From positions 1-25,152 of the forward strand of contig CAZTKP010000022.1 of NCBI GenBank assembly GCA_964614215.1: a stretch of 25,152 nucleotides of DNA, written 5' to 3'. A program made the position numbers and the translations under genes. The DNA is from CAZTKP01 sp964614215 (GTDB taxonomy: Bacteria > UBP6 > UBA1177). Positions 6,917-15,098 of this stretch are shown piece by piece. The notes beneath the pieces were generated by a model. That model saw only the letters and a program-made list of their open reading frames with translations. It had not been told where the DNA came from and did not search any database. Within the stretch, counting starts at the first letter, position 1; each line of letters starts with the position of its first letter.

Positions 6917-7921
6917 TTATTTGCTCTGATTCTGGAGTTCCTTGATCTTTTCCTTAAGAGCCTTTTCTCTTTCCCAGATCTCTTTCATCTGCTTTCTGGC
7001 CTCTTCGTCAGCCTTCTTGGTATCTTCAATAAGTTTCTTAAGCTTTGCTCTTTCCTTATTTTCAGTAGCAAGTTCTTCAGGGGAGATCTTATTTCCGTCG
7101 ATCAGATAGAAGCTATATGAAAGCGGCTGACCCGGATCCCATTCCTTCGGGACATCCTTCACCTTTGTCTTGAAGACTTTAACGCTGTTGGGAAGAAGAG
7201 AACTTCTCAGGCCCTCGTATCTCATATCCGTAACTGCAAGAAACTTGTCAGCCCAGATGACATCGCCGTTTGAATCCTTGAACTTAACTCTGATGCCGAC
7301 TCTTATCATGTCAAGATCCTGACTTCCATTGAGAATGGTACCGACAAGTTCAACCCATCCTTCACGGCCCTGGATCCACTTTCCGACGATCTCGTCGATC
7401 TTGATAAGTCCCTTATAATCTTTGAGAAGAGTTGTAAGTCTTTCGTCCTCTTCCTTCTTCTCCATGATATCTCCCATAACATCCTGCTGCTCAACCTTGA
7501 ACTGCTCACCCTCTTTAATAACTCTTACTGTGAAGATAAGTGATTCGTCCTGATTCATTGCAGCAGCCATGCGGCCGACGTTGGAAGTTCTTCCTGTAGC
7601 TTCCATGAAAGCCTTGGTCTGCTTATCAATAACAATTGCGGCCTTTGCGGTTCTGATCTCCTTTCCGACCTTTCCCTTGTATCTTCTTGTTACCCAGTCC
7701 TTGTATTCTTCGAAAGTTACGACCTTTTTCATCTCGCTTGAGAGCATATTGTCGTAAACATCCTGAATTGTTCCCTTCTTTCCGTCAACTGCATCTCTAA
7801 CGGTGTAGATATACTGCTGGATGAACTCATCGACCTGGTCCTGAAGTTTCTTTTCTCCTTTACATCCTGCGAAACTGACTAAGATCAGTGCTGCAAGTAG
7901 TAGTAACGATAGCTTTCTCAT
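6917..7921 (-). CDS. Lipoprotein with C-terminal coiled coil, unknown function
   Basis: This 334-residue protein has a clear lipoprotein signal ending LVSFAGC (lipid Cys20) with Lys at +2, consistent with outer-membrane sorting. The mature N-terminal part (about 25-130) is Lys/Glu-rich and could be a helical NTF2-like fold. Residues about 170-275 look like beta strands (GWVELVGTILNGSQDLDMIRV and on). The last 55 residues are a charged helix with repeated Lys/Glu/Ala that should form a coiled coil and could bind another envelope component. AGGAGG stands six bases before the ATG. The gene starts 47 bases after the large PPC-like lipoprotein gene. I cannot name the family. Confidence 0.82.
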   Translation of the reverse strand: MRKLSLLLLAALILVSFAGCKGEKKLQDQVDEFIQQYIYTVRDAVDGKKGTIQDVYDNMLSSEMKKVVTFEEYKDWVTRRYKGKVGKEIRTAKAAIVIDKQTKAFMEATGRTSNVGRMAAAMNQDESLIFTVRVIKEGEQFKVEQQDVMGDIMEKKEEDERLTTLLKDYKGLIKIDEIVGKWIQGREGWVELVGTILNGSQDLDMIRVGIRVKFKDSNGDVIWADKFLAVTDMRYEGLRSSLLPNSVKVFKTKVKDVPKEWDPGQPLSYSFYLIDGNKISPEELATENKERAKLKKLIEDTKKADEEARKQMKEIWEREKALKEKIKELQNQSK

Positions 7922-7968
7922 CTAACTCCTCCTATTCGTGAAAAAAACACCAATTATAAAAAATATAG

Positions 7969-9870
7969 TTACTTGATTCTTATGTCAAGAATATAGTTAC
8001 CTGTAACGTTCATAGCTTCAATATTGGAACTTTCCGTCATGTAAGGGCTCACTTTAACTGTGTATTTTTCACCTTTTTTCACATCCCATGTCAGTCTGCT
8101 GTAACGGTTGAAATTCAGAAAATCGATCATCTCGTCATTATCGATCACAAAATAAGGTCCCTTATACAGAGAAATCACCGTATCTATGTCATATTTCAGC
8201 ATATTTCCGCCCGGAGCAGTGGTAAGATAAAGTGTTCCGTCCCTTGGAACCTCAATATCAAAACTGTTCTCAATAAAGTAATTGTCCGTATCGATAAAAC
8301 CCTGATATATACCGTCGCCGTCATAGATCACAGGATCCTCGCTGTATCCGTTCTCCCACTTGTGAAAATTTTCCTCCACCGGAAAGATGCGCAAGACCAT
8401 CGAGTTATCGGAATTCTGGTCGCAGCTTTTGTAATAAAGACCTAGCGTGAGCTCTTCTGTCTTCGAGTATCTGTGAACAAAAAAGCGTGTGTTCTCTGAC
8501 GGTTCCACAAAAGCATAAGGCAGAAGATCGCTAGAAAAAACATGAAACCCTGCCGCACTTGTCTTTCCCAGAGCATTTATTTCAAAAACACTTCCTGTTT
8601 CGGGCATATTCCACTTGTAGAAATCCCACTTACAGTCAGTTGTTTCAAGAGTCTCAGACACCTTTCCGTTAAAGCTGAGAAGGTTTTTGATCTCATCTGT
8701 CTTCGTAACACTGAAATCATACTGAAGATCGTCCCCTTCGAGCATGAGATAGACTGACCCTGAAAAAGGCATAAGCATATTAAGATGATGGGTATTTTCT
8801 GAAGAAAGTCTGCTGAACCTCAGAGGAATGATCGTGGAACCTGTTACCGTATAGCTCCCCGTCCAGATCTGTCCGTCAAAACTTTCACCTTCTCCTGCTG
8901 TGACATCAACGTTGATTATCTGTCCCTTGAAAGTATTGAACCTGAACCAGTCCGTATCGGGAAGATCACTTGTTTTCTGAAGCGTTCCGCCAACTTCCTC
9001 AAAACCTGTCATGTTTGCATAGTTATAAAAATTGTTTGACTCAAGTTCTTCATTTTTCGGCTGTTTTTTTAAAGACAGACTGAACTCCTCACTTCCGGAA
9101 TTTCTAAGATCGCTAAGAAGCCTCGTCACAACTCCCAGATAGTTGCCATCTCTGGTGAAAGTCGAATAAATTAAAGGATCTAGAAGATTATCATAGTAAC
9201 TTTCATCATCATTTCCGGCAACAGGCTCACCACTGTCACAGTTAAGAATAAACATCGCCTTGTCTGTAAGCATGTTCACTGAATCGATATCAAGCTGAAA
9301 ATAGCCGTTTTCTTCAATGACGGGGCTGAAAAGAAGACTTTTAGAGTCACTGTTATCAAAGGTCAGTGTCTTTTTTTCGCCTGATCTAAGCTCATCAAAT
9401 TCCCTGTCACAGAGATGTGTCGATGAAAACCTGAAATAGTAGATAAAACCGCTCAGGAAATTCTCTTCTTCGGACGTGTTTCTTCTGTCTCCTATCTCAA
9501 AATACTGCCAACCGTCGACACTTGTGATAAATTCCGCCTCAAATTTCCCCGGAGCATCGGCAACTACAAACTCGCCGTGTCCGGCAATATCGGAATGCCC
9601 CACATAAAACTGAAAATCATCACTTTCGCTTTCAAAAACGAACTTTATAAGTGTTCCCGCAGGCTTCCATATCTTAAAAAGGTCTGTGTCTGCACCTTCA
9701 TCTTCTTCAGGTTTATCTATTTTTCCGCGGTAGACCTGTCCTTCTTCGATCTCATTAGCTTCGTAAGTTGCACTGTTAGGTTCGATCTCATCTGTCACAT
9801 AGTCATCCATAAGTTCCGTGCGTGAGCAGGAAACTAATAGAAAAACCAATAAGATCAGATACTTTCTCAT
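7969..9870 (-). CDS. Large lipoprotein with PPC-like beta domains
   Basis: This 633-residue lipoprotein has a signal ending LLVSC (Cys15, Ser at +2). Repeated patterns of the bacterial pre-peptidase C-terminal (PPC) type are visible: an acidic EPN or ESNN opening, then a strand with DTDLFKIW or DTDWFRFN, then long beta strands. The first lies at about 29-80, the second at about 275-330, and a third weaker copy (GFIDTDNYFIENSFDIEVP) near 510. No protease or other catalytic motif is visible, so it is probably a structural or binding protein at the outer membrane. It has four Cys residues besides the lipid one. Its ATG overlaps the TGA of the TlpA-like gene (ATGA), which implies coupled translation. 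Confidence 0.82.
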   Translation of the reverse strand: MRKYLILLVFLLVSCSRTELMDDYVTDEIEPNSATYEANEIEEGQVYRGKIDKPEEDEGADTDLFKIWKPAGTLIKFVFESESDDFQFYVGHSDIAGHGEFVVADAPGKFEAEFITSVDGWQYFEIGDRRNTSEEENFLSGFIYYFRFSSTHLCDREFDELRSGEKKTLTFDNSDSKSLLFSPVIEENGYFQLDIDSVNMLTDKAMFILNCDSGEPVAGNDDESYYDNLLDPLIYSTFTRDGNYLGVVTRLLSDLRNSGSEEFSLSLKKQPKNEELESNNFYNYANMTGFEEVGGTLQKTSDLPDTDWFRFNTFKGQIINVDVTAGEGESFDGQIWTGSYTVTGSTIIPLRFSRLSSENTHHLNMLMPFSGSVYLMLEGDDLQYDFSVTKTDEIKNLLSFNGKVSETLETTDCKWDFYKWNMPETGSVFEINALGKTSAAGFHVFSSDLLPYAFVEPSENTRFFVHRYSKTEELTLGLYYKSCDQNSDNSMVLRIFPVEENFHKWENGYSEDPVIYDGDGIYQGFIDTDNYFIENSFDIEVPRDGTLYLTTAPGGNMLKYDIDTVISLYKGPYFVIDNDEMIDFLNFNRYSRLTWDVKKGEKYTVKVSPYMTESSNIEAMNVTGNYILDIRIK

Positions 9871-10361
9871 TTAGATCCGAACCAGTCTGAAACGACGGAT
9901 TTGGTTATCATTCCGACATGAACTTCCGTTATCACCCCGTTCTCAATAAGAACTGAAGTAGGAAGAACGGATATTGTAAAATCGTTGAAAAAATCCTCCC
10001 CTGCAAGAACATTCTCAAAATTTATATCGGCAGCTGAATAGTTCTGACCTGAAAAAGGACCTTTCATTATACCTACGACCCTGTGTTTTTTAGAAATTTC
10101 GTTAAGGTAGGGCATCTCCTTTACGCACGCTCCACACCATGTAGCCCAGAAATTCACAAGTACCTTTCCCTGAGAAAGATCTATTGTCTTTGCCCTGTCA
10201 GTTGCAGGATCGACACCGGAAACATTTGCGATCTCAGTTCCGGGAAGAGTCAGCTGTGCGCCGTAGTAGCTGAAAACGTTGTATGCAAGAAGCAGCACAA
10301 TGACCGCAGTTATAGCTATAGTGATAATTCTATCTTTTTTCTTACTTTTTTCCTTTTCCAT
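9867..10361 (-). CDS. Membrane-anchored TlpA-like thioredoxin
   Basis: This 164-residue protein has one N-terminal membrane helix (about 12-32) after a basic segment, placing the rest in the periplasm. The thioredoxin fold is shown by KVLVNFWATWCGAC with the redox pair Cys76 and Cys79, and by the cis-proline strand ISVLPTSVLI (Pro134). TlpA/ResA-type proteins reduce or rearrange disulfides in exported proteins, often for cytochrome maturation; no cytochrome gene is nearby. The neighbours instead include Cys-containing lipoproteins. It overlaps the downstream PPC-like gene by four bases and starts 16 bases after the CoA-binding gene. The partner is unknown. Confidence 0.88.
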   Translation of the reverse strand: MEKEKSKKKDRIITIAITAVIVLLLAYNVFSYYGAQLTLPGTEIANVSGVDPATDRAKTIDLSQGKVLVNFWATWCGACVKEMPYLNEISKKHRVVGIMKGPFSGQNYSAADINFENVLAGEDFFNDFTISVLPTSVLIENGVITEVHVGMITKSVVSDWFGSK

Positions 10362-10377
10362 ATTTTCCTTCTTTTTT

Positions 10378-10782
10378 CTAGTAGATCAGATTCTGATGTT
10401 CAACAAAAATGCATGTGTTCATAACGGCGGGAATATCCGCATCCTCAAGTATTTTCTGAGCCTTTTCATCATATACACCCAGCTGAGCCCAGAATGCGCC
10501 GCAACCCCTCTCTACAGCTTCTTTTGCAAGATCCTCAAGATATTCGCTTCTTCTGAAGACGTTGACTATATCGATCTCGATATCCGCAGGAATATCCTTC
10601 AGAGAACCGTAGGATTTTTCTCCCAGAACCTCACAGATGGTGGGATTTACCGGAATTATCCTGTACTTACCCGTATTCTGCAGATACTTGCCTATTCTGT
10701 TACTTGTCCTTTCAGGCTTATTGCTCAGGCCGACTATCGCGATCGTTTTCGCCTTTTTAAGGATCTTCTTCAAATCATTCAT
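10378..10782 (-). CDS. CoA-binding (YccU-type) protein
   Basis: This 134-residue cytosolic protein is essentially one Rossmann-like CoA_binding domain. The first strand and loop, TIAIVGLSNKPERTSNRIG, match the family pattern, followed by RIIPVNP, the DIVNVFRR strand, a helix with AVERGCGAFWAQLG and the ending IPAVMNTCIFVEH. Length agrees with stand-alone members of 130-150 residues. Members bind CoA or a similar nucleotide; their physiological role is poorly known. GAGGGGG lies nine bases upstream of ATG. It sits between the starch-binding-like lipoprotein and the TlpA gene in one direction, but nothing obvious ties it to either. Confidence 0.9.
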   Translation of the reverse strand: MNDLKKILKKAKTIAIVGLSNKPERTSNRIGKYLQNTGKYRIIPVNPTICEVLGEKSYGSLKDIPADIEIDIVNVFRRSEYLEDLAKEAVERGCGAFWAQLGVYDEKAQKILEDADIPAVMNTCIFVEHQNLIY

Positions 10783-10814
10783 CTATTAATTCCCCCTCGA
10801 TAAGATCTCAAAAT

Positions 10815-11690
10815 TTACGGGCAGTCAAAGTTCTCCGAACCGCCGGGAAGATGATCAAAGACCAGTCCCTGTACCACCCAGAACTCCTTATAGGAAGTCG
10901 TAAAATCAACCGATCCGCAGGCTTTGCCCCAGTCTGCATCCCCTGACGGATTTCCATTGTTAAAAAGAAAAGTTACATCACCAGTGTAGGCAGTCTCATG
11001 AGTATAACTGAACCAGGTACCGCATTCCGCCGGTCCGGAAGTTCCTTCAGTAGTCATTGCAACCCCTGGAGTCGTCGTCCAGATGCTTTCAACACTGTAA
11101 TGGATCTTGGGAGCTGCCCAGCCAGTACAGTAGTGAGCAATAAAACCCGTCGGAGCCGTATCTCCCGTGTTTCCAGTATCTCCCGTGTTTCCAGTATTTC
11201 CTGTATTTCCTGTATTCCCCGTGTCTCCTGTATCTCCTGTATCTCCTGTGTTTCCAGTGTTTCCGGTATTGCCTGTGTCCATGTCGGACATCTCGGACTC
11301 GTCGGACGTGTCGGACTGCTCTGAGTCGTCGGACATCTCTGACTGGTCGGACGTGTCGGACTGGTCTGAGTCGTCGGACATCTCTGACTGGTCGGACGTG
11401 TCGGACTGCTCTGAGTCGTCGGACTGGTCTGAGTCATCTGAGTCGTCCATGGTATCTCCGGTATTTCCTGTATCACCCGTATTTCCGGTGTTCCCGGTAT
11501 CTCCGGTATCTCCGGTATCTCCCGTATCCCCGGTATTCCCCGTGTCCCCGGTATCTTCAATGCAGACACCGTCCTCACAGACCTCTCCTTCATCACAGTC
11601 AAGGTTGTTAAAGCAGCTGTTATCCTCATCCTTACATGACCAGAAAGCAACTAACGACAGAAGAATCACCATAAGCATTCTTAATTTCAT
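10815..11690 (-). CDS. Repeat-rich lipoprotein with C-terminal starch-binding-like module (CBM25/26 type)
   Basis: This 291-residue protein is modular. Residues 1-19 are a signal ending AFWSC, a slightly atypical lipobox. Residues 20-45 form a small Cys-rich knob (CFNNLDCDEGEVCEDGVC). Residues 47-80 and 139-178 are runs of Thr-Gly-Asp/Asn triplets that enclose a Ser-Asp-rich block (81-138) with three copies of a 15-residue unit. Residues about 183-291 form a compact domain with APKIHYS, IWTTTPGVAM, VTFLFNNGNPSG and DADWGK. This matches the order of motifs in starch-binding CBM25/26 modules; four Cys may brace it. The likely role is to hold starch at the surface on a flexible stalk, next to malG. 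ATG 11690 is chosen because GGAGG lies five bases upstream. The CBM call is by eye. Confidence 0.72.
   Translation of the reverse strand: MKLRMLMVILLSLVAFWSCKDEDNSCFNNLDCDEGEVCEDGVCIEDTGDTGNTGDTGDTGDTGDTGNTGNTGDTGNTGDTMDDSDDSDQSDDSEQSDTSDQSEMSDDSDQSDTSDQSEMSDDSEQSDTSDESEMSDMDTGNTGNTGNTGDTGDTGDTGNTGNTGNTGNTGDTGNTGDTAPTGFIAHYCTGWAAPKIHYSVESIWTTTPGVAMTTEGTSGPAECGTWFSYTHETAYTGDVTFLFNNGNPSGDADWGKACGSVDFTTSYKEFWVVQGLVFDHLPGGSENFDCP
11157..11276 (-). repeat. C-terminal block of 9-base Thr-Gly-Asp/Asn repeats
   Basis: Thirteen consecutive triplets, Thr-Gly-Asn or Thr-Gly-Asp, are encoded by near-identical 9-base units with small third-base changes. The block joins the Ser-Asp section to the starch-binding-like domain. 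Unit length is a multiple of three, so gain or loss of units changes linker length without breaking the frame. Confidence 0.9.
11286..11420 (-). repeat. Three 45-base tandem repeats coding a Ser-Asp-rich linker
   Basis: Three 45-base units lie at 11286-11330, 11331-11375 and 11376-11420 and code variants of DSEQSDTSDQSEMSD. A degenerate continuation reaches about 11450. The product is highly acidic and should be extended. Confidence 0.88.
11451..11552 (-). repeat. N-terminal block of 9-base Thr-Gly-Asp/Asn repeats
   Basis: About eleven Thr-Gly-Asp/Asn triplets are coded by 9-base units that follow the Cys-rich knob. It is the same motif as the block at 11157-11276 and forms the first section of the stalk. 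Confidence 0.9.
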
Positions 11691-11703
11691 TTTCCCCTCC
11701 GTT

Positions 11704-12561
11704 CTATCCTTTGACACCGCCGGCGGTCAATCCACCGATAAGGTGTTTCTGAAGTACAAAGAAAAGTGCCATGACAGGTACGGAAACTATGATAGCACCT
11801 GCAGCGAAATGGCCCCACTCCGTAGAGTAACTTCCCACGTAATTCTGCAATGTTACAGGAAGTGTAAACGATCTTTCGTCTCCGAGAAAAGTTGCCGCAA
11901 GAATAAACTCGTTCCATGCTGTCATGAAGCTGAAAAGTGCGGTAACAACTATCGCGGGACGCGCGAGCGGCATTATGACCTTGAAAAATATCGTCCACTG
12001 ACTGGCACCGTCAATAAGTGCAGCCTCCTCAAGATCTTTAGGAATCGTGTCGAAATATCCTTTAAGCATCCAGACACAAAAAGGTATAGCCGTTGTGGAA
12101 TAAACCAGAATAAGCCCCGCCATACTGTTGAGCAGACCCAGTTTGTCAAGCAGAATGTAAAGTGGTATAGCCATTACGACACCGGGAAACATCTGACTGA
12201 CAAGGAACATTTTCATTCCCAGTTTTTTTCCGGGAAATTCAAATCTGGAAAAGGCGTATCCGGCGGTCGTCGCCAGAGTAATTCCCAGAAGAGTCGTAGC
12301 TGCGGATATAACCACAGAATTAAAGAACTGTCTCCCGAACAGCCATCCTCCGTGAGAATCGGTCGTAAAGATCACATCTTTGAAGTTCACAAGAGAAAAT
12401 TCCGTCGGCAGAGGGTTTGCAGAAAGAGAGAACCCCTGCTCAGGACTCAGTGCCATCTTTATTACCCATAGAACCGGATAGATCACGGCAAAACAGATCA
12501 CTACCAGGGATGAATGCATCAGAACGAGCTTTAAAAGTCCGACTTCAGCTTTTTTGGACAT
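11704..12561 (-). CDS. malG: MalG-type ABC sugar transporter permease
   Basis: This 285-residue membrane protein has about six helices. It carries the EAA loop that contacts the ATPase, EEAALIDGASQWTIFFKVIM, and the C-terminus GLTAGGVKG seen in MalG proteins; WGHFAAGAI just before it also matches. MalG forms the maltose/maltodextrin import pore together with MalF, MalK and the binding protein MalE. None of these partners is present in the window: the upstream neighbour is divergent glpK and the downstream one is the starch-binding-like lipoprotein, 13 bases away. ATG 12561 has GGAG six bases upstream and is chosen over an in-frame TTG at 12573. The call is strong for a sugar permease and good for MalG. 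Confidence 0.9.
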   Translation of the reverse strand: MSKKAEVGLLKLVLMHSSLVVICFAVIYPVLWVIKMALSPEQGFSLSANPLPTEFSLVNFKDVIFTTDSHGGWLFGRQFFNSVVISAATTLLGITLATTAGYAFSRFEFPGKKLGMKMFLVSQMFPGVVMAIPLYILLDKLGLLNSMAGLILVYSTTAIPFCVWMLKGYFDTIPKDLEEAALIDGASQWTIFFKVIMPLARPAIVVTALFSFMTAWNEFILAATFLGDERSFTLPVTLQNYVGSYSTEWGHFAAGAIIVSVPVMALFFVLQKHLIGGLTAGGVKG

Positions 12562-12591
12562 CTGTTTCTCCAATTAGTGAACAACCTTAGG

Positions 12592-12620
12592 ATTCTATTA
12601 AAAAAGAACTGTTTTTTCAA
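12592..12620 (-). promoter_or_regulatory. Promoter of the malG operon
   Basis: TTGAAA (12615-12620, minus strand) and TAGAAT (12592-12597), each one base from consensus, are 17 bases apart and 31 bases before the malG ATG. It lies in the divergent region shared with glpK. For glpK, a -10-like TAAGAT sits at 12650-12655 on the plus strand without a clear -35. Confidence 0.65.
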
Positions 12621-12681
12621 GAAAGTATTTATTATGTACTGAAATGTGTTAAGATATCCCGAACTTCGGATAGGAGGAAAC

Positions 12682-14181
12682 ATGAAGAACTACATCCTTG
12701 CGATCGATGCCGGAACAACAAGTTCAAGAGCGATAATCTTTGACAGGTCTGGTTCGGTAATTGCAGTCTCACAACAGGAATTCAGGCAGATCTATCCTAA
12801 ACCCGGATGGGTCGAGCACGATCCGATAGAGATCTGGAACACTCAGCTTTCCGCAATAAAGGACGCTGTTCTTAAAGCAGGCGTCCGTGCCGGGGAGATC
12901 TCGGCGATAGGTATAACGAACCAGAGAGAGACAACCGTAGTCTGGAACAGAAAAACAGGTGAACCGGTCTATAACGCGATAGTCTGGCAATGCAGAAGAA
13001 CCGCCCCTCTCTGTGACAATCTCAAGAAAAAAGGGCTTGAAAAAAAGATCAGAAAGGCTACAGGACTTGTTGTTGATGCATATTTTTCAGGCACAAAGAT
13101 CAGGTGGATACTTGATAATGTGAGCGGTGTCAGAAAAAAAGCTGAAAAGGGAGATCTTCTCTTTGGAACTATCGACTCGTGGCTTCTTTATAAACTTACA
13201 GGCGGTAAAGTTCACGCAACTGACGTTTCAAACGCCTCAAGAACAATGCTCTTTAATATCGAAAAGATGATCTGGGATGATAACATACTGAAAGAACTGA
13301 ACATTCCGAGGTCAATGCTGCCGGAAGTAAAACCTTCGAGCGGTCTTTTCGGCGAGACAGACCCATCAGTTCTCGACGGCATCAGCGTTCCCATTACGGG
13401 TATTGCAGGCGATCAGCAGGCATCGCTTTTCGGACAGGCCTGTTTTTCAAAAGGTCAGGCGAAAAATACTTACGGAACAGGCTGTTTTCTCATGATGAAC
13501 ACCGGAGAAAAGATCATTCGTTCAAAAAAGGGACTCCTCTCCACTGTCGCCTGGCAGATAGGAGACAAGGTCACCTACGCTCTTGAAGGTTCCATCTTTA
13601 TCGGCGGAGCTGTGATCCAGTGGCTCAGAGATGAGATGAGAATGCTTGATAAGGCCCCTGACAGCGAATACTTCGCAACTAGAGTTAAAGATAACGGCGG
13701 AGTTTATATCGTGCCGGCTTTCGTCGGTCTTGGAACTCCTTACTGGGACATGTATGCCAGAGGAACTATCACCGGACTGACCCGGGGAACAGGTAAGTAC
13801 CATATTATCCGTGCTGCTCTTGAATCGATCGCCTATCAGACGAAGGATGTTTTTGAAACGATTCACCATGAATGCGGACTCAACTTGTCGGAACTTAAAG
13901 TTGACGGCGGAGCATGTTCAAACAATTTTCTCATGCAGTTCCAAAGTGACATGCTCAACACCCCTGTTTTCAGACCGCAGGTTATTGAGACCACAGCTCT
14001 CGGAGCCGCTTATCTTGCTGGGCTTCACACCGGTCTTTGGAAAGATCTTAAGTCAATTGAAAAGAATTGGAAAGTTGAAACAAAGTTCGGGTCACAGATG
14101 AGTGAAGATGATAGAAAAAGATACTACAACCAATGGAAAAAAGCTGTTGAAAGATCTAGGAAATGGGAGGATGAAGAGTGA
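12682..14181 (+). CDS. glpK: Glycerol kinase
   Basis: This 499-residue enzyme phosphorylates glycerol to sn-glycerol 3-phosphate with ATP. FGGY-kinase signatures are clear: the phosphate-binding loop ILAIDAGTTSSRA at the N-terminus, GITNQRETTVVW, the GIAGDQQASLFGQ segment, NTYGTGCF, ALEGSIFIGGA and the ADP-binding VDGGACSNNFLMQ. Length equals the usual 495-505. ATG 12682 follows AGGAGG by four bases; the longer open frame upstream has no ribosome site. It overlaps the lipase-like gene by one base (TGATG), so glycerol released from lipid could be fed directly into phosphorylation. No GlpF or GlpD is present in the window. Confidence 0.97.
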   Translation: MKNYILAIDAGTTSSRAIIFDRSGSVIAVSQQEFRQIYPKPGWVEHDPIEIWNTQLSAIKDAVLKAGVRAGEISAIGITNQRETTVVWNRKTGEPVYNAIVWQCRRTAPLCDNLKKKGLEKKIRKATGLVVDAYFSGTKIRWILDNVSGVRKKAEKGDLLFGTIDSWLLYKLTGGKVHATDVSNASRTMLFNIEKMIWDDNILKELNIPRSMLPEVKPSSGLFGETDPSVLDGISVPITGIAGDQQASLFGQACFSKGQAKNTYGTGCFLMMNTGEKIIRSKKGLLSTVAWQIGDKVTYALEGSIFIGGAVIQWLRDEMRMLDKAPDSEYFATRVKDNGGVYIVPAFVGLGTPYWDMYARGTITGLTRGTGKYHIIRAALESIAYQTKDVFETIHHECGLNLSELKVDGGACSNNFLMQFQSDMLNTPVFRPQVIETTALGAAYLAGLHTGLWKDLKSIEKNWKVETKFGSQMSEDDRKRYYNQWKKAVERSRKWEDEE

Positions 14182-15098
14182 TGGAAAGATTCAGTTACGA
14201 AGGTAGTGAACATTTAAAAATAAGCGCCGCAAAGTGGATTCCCGAAGGAAAGATCAAGGCGATTATTCAGATCGTTCACGGAATGAACGAACATATCGGC
14301 AGATACGTGGAAATGGCTGAATTTCTTAGCAAAAACGGTTTTGCTGTTTACGGGGAAGATCATAGAGGTCACGGGCTTACAGCTGAGATAAAGAAGGATC
14401 TTGGGCATTTTTATGACAAGGATGGATTCCCTAAGATCATGAACGATGTTCACGGACTTACAGAGATTATAAAAAGAGAGCATCCCGGAGTTCCGGTCTT
14501 TCTTCTGGGACATTCAATGGGTTCATTTATCTCACGGAACCTTATAACACTTTTTCCCAATGATTTTAAGGGAGTTATTCTTTCAGGAACAGGCAACTAC
14601 TGTATGCTTGAAGTCCTGACGAATAAAACTCTTCTTAAACTTCTTCTTGCTATCTACGGATCGAGAAAGGTCATCCCGTTTTTCTTCACTAACGGAATGA
14701 ACGATTTCAACAAGGAGTTCGAGCCCAGAAGAACAGATTACGACTGGCTTGCCACTGACCCCAAAGTTGCCGATGAATTTATTGCGGACCCTCTTTGCGG
14801 AACTATGAACAGTCTCGGTTTTTACAGAGACCTTATGGACATGCTCCACAATATGCAGAAGAAAAAGAAAATTGCTAAGATACCGAAAGATATGCCGATG
14901 TTCCTTTTTGCCGGAAGCATGGATCCAGTCGGAAAGAATGGAAAAACATCAACCATCGCCTATGAAAATTATAAAAAAGCGGGAATTAAGGATATCACCT
15001 TTAAACTATGGGAAGGATGCCGTCACGAAGTCCACAAAGAACCTGTAAAGATTGAACTTTTCAATGAAATTGTCAGTTGGATAGAAAAGAGGATCTGA
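14181..15098 (+). CDS. Monoacylglycerol-lipase-like alpha/beta hydrolase
   Basis: This 305-residue soluble protein belongs to the Hydrolase_4/serine hydrolase group, which includes monoglyceride lipases and PldB-type lysophospholipases. It has the oxyanion segment IVHGMNEHIGRY, the EDHRGHG motif, the nucleophile elbow GHSMGS (Ser112), the acid in FAGSMDP (Asp248) and the catalytic His in GCRHEVHKE (His282). Coupling to glycerol kinase supports cleavage of monoacylglycerol or a related ester to fatty acid and glycerol. There is no signal peptide, so it acts in the cytosol. The ATG at 14181 overlaps the glpK stop; GTG at 14178 is a possible alternative nearer to the GGAGG site. Confidence 0.87.
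   Translation: MERFSYEGSEHLKISAAKWIPEGKIKAIIQIVHGMNEHIGRYVEMAEFLSKNGFAVYGEDHRGHGLTAEIKKDLGHFYDKDGFPKIMNDVHGLTEIIKREHPGVPVFLLGHSMGSFISRNLITLFPNDFKGVILSGTGNYCMLEVLTNKTLLKLLLAIYGSRKVIPFFFTNGMNDFNKEFEPRRTDYDWLATDPKVADEFIADPLCGTMNSLGFYRDLMDMLHNMQKKKKIAKIPKDMPMFLFAGSMDPVGKNGKTSTIAYENYKKAGIKDITFKLWEGCRHEVHKEPVKIELFNEIVSWIEKRI

Noticed and set aside
11286..11420. Regularly spaced repeats that might suggest a CRISPR array
   Set aside because: Units are directly contiguous 45-base repeats with no spacers, and they lie in frame within a coding region.
11167..12471. A 434-codon open frame on the plus strand and a 198-codon minus frame over the repeat lipoprotein
   Set aside because: The 9-base and 45-base repeats keep several frames open at once. 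The plus-strand frame runs antisense to both the lipoprotein and malG, has repetitive Val/Pro/Ser text and no ribosome site.
12562..12573. TTG at 12573 as the malG start
   Set aside because: The ATG at 12561 has GGAG at proper spacing; the TTG would overlap that ribosome site.
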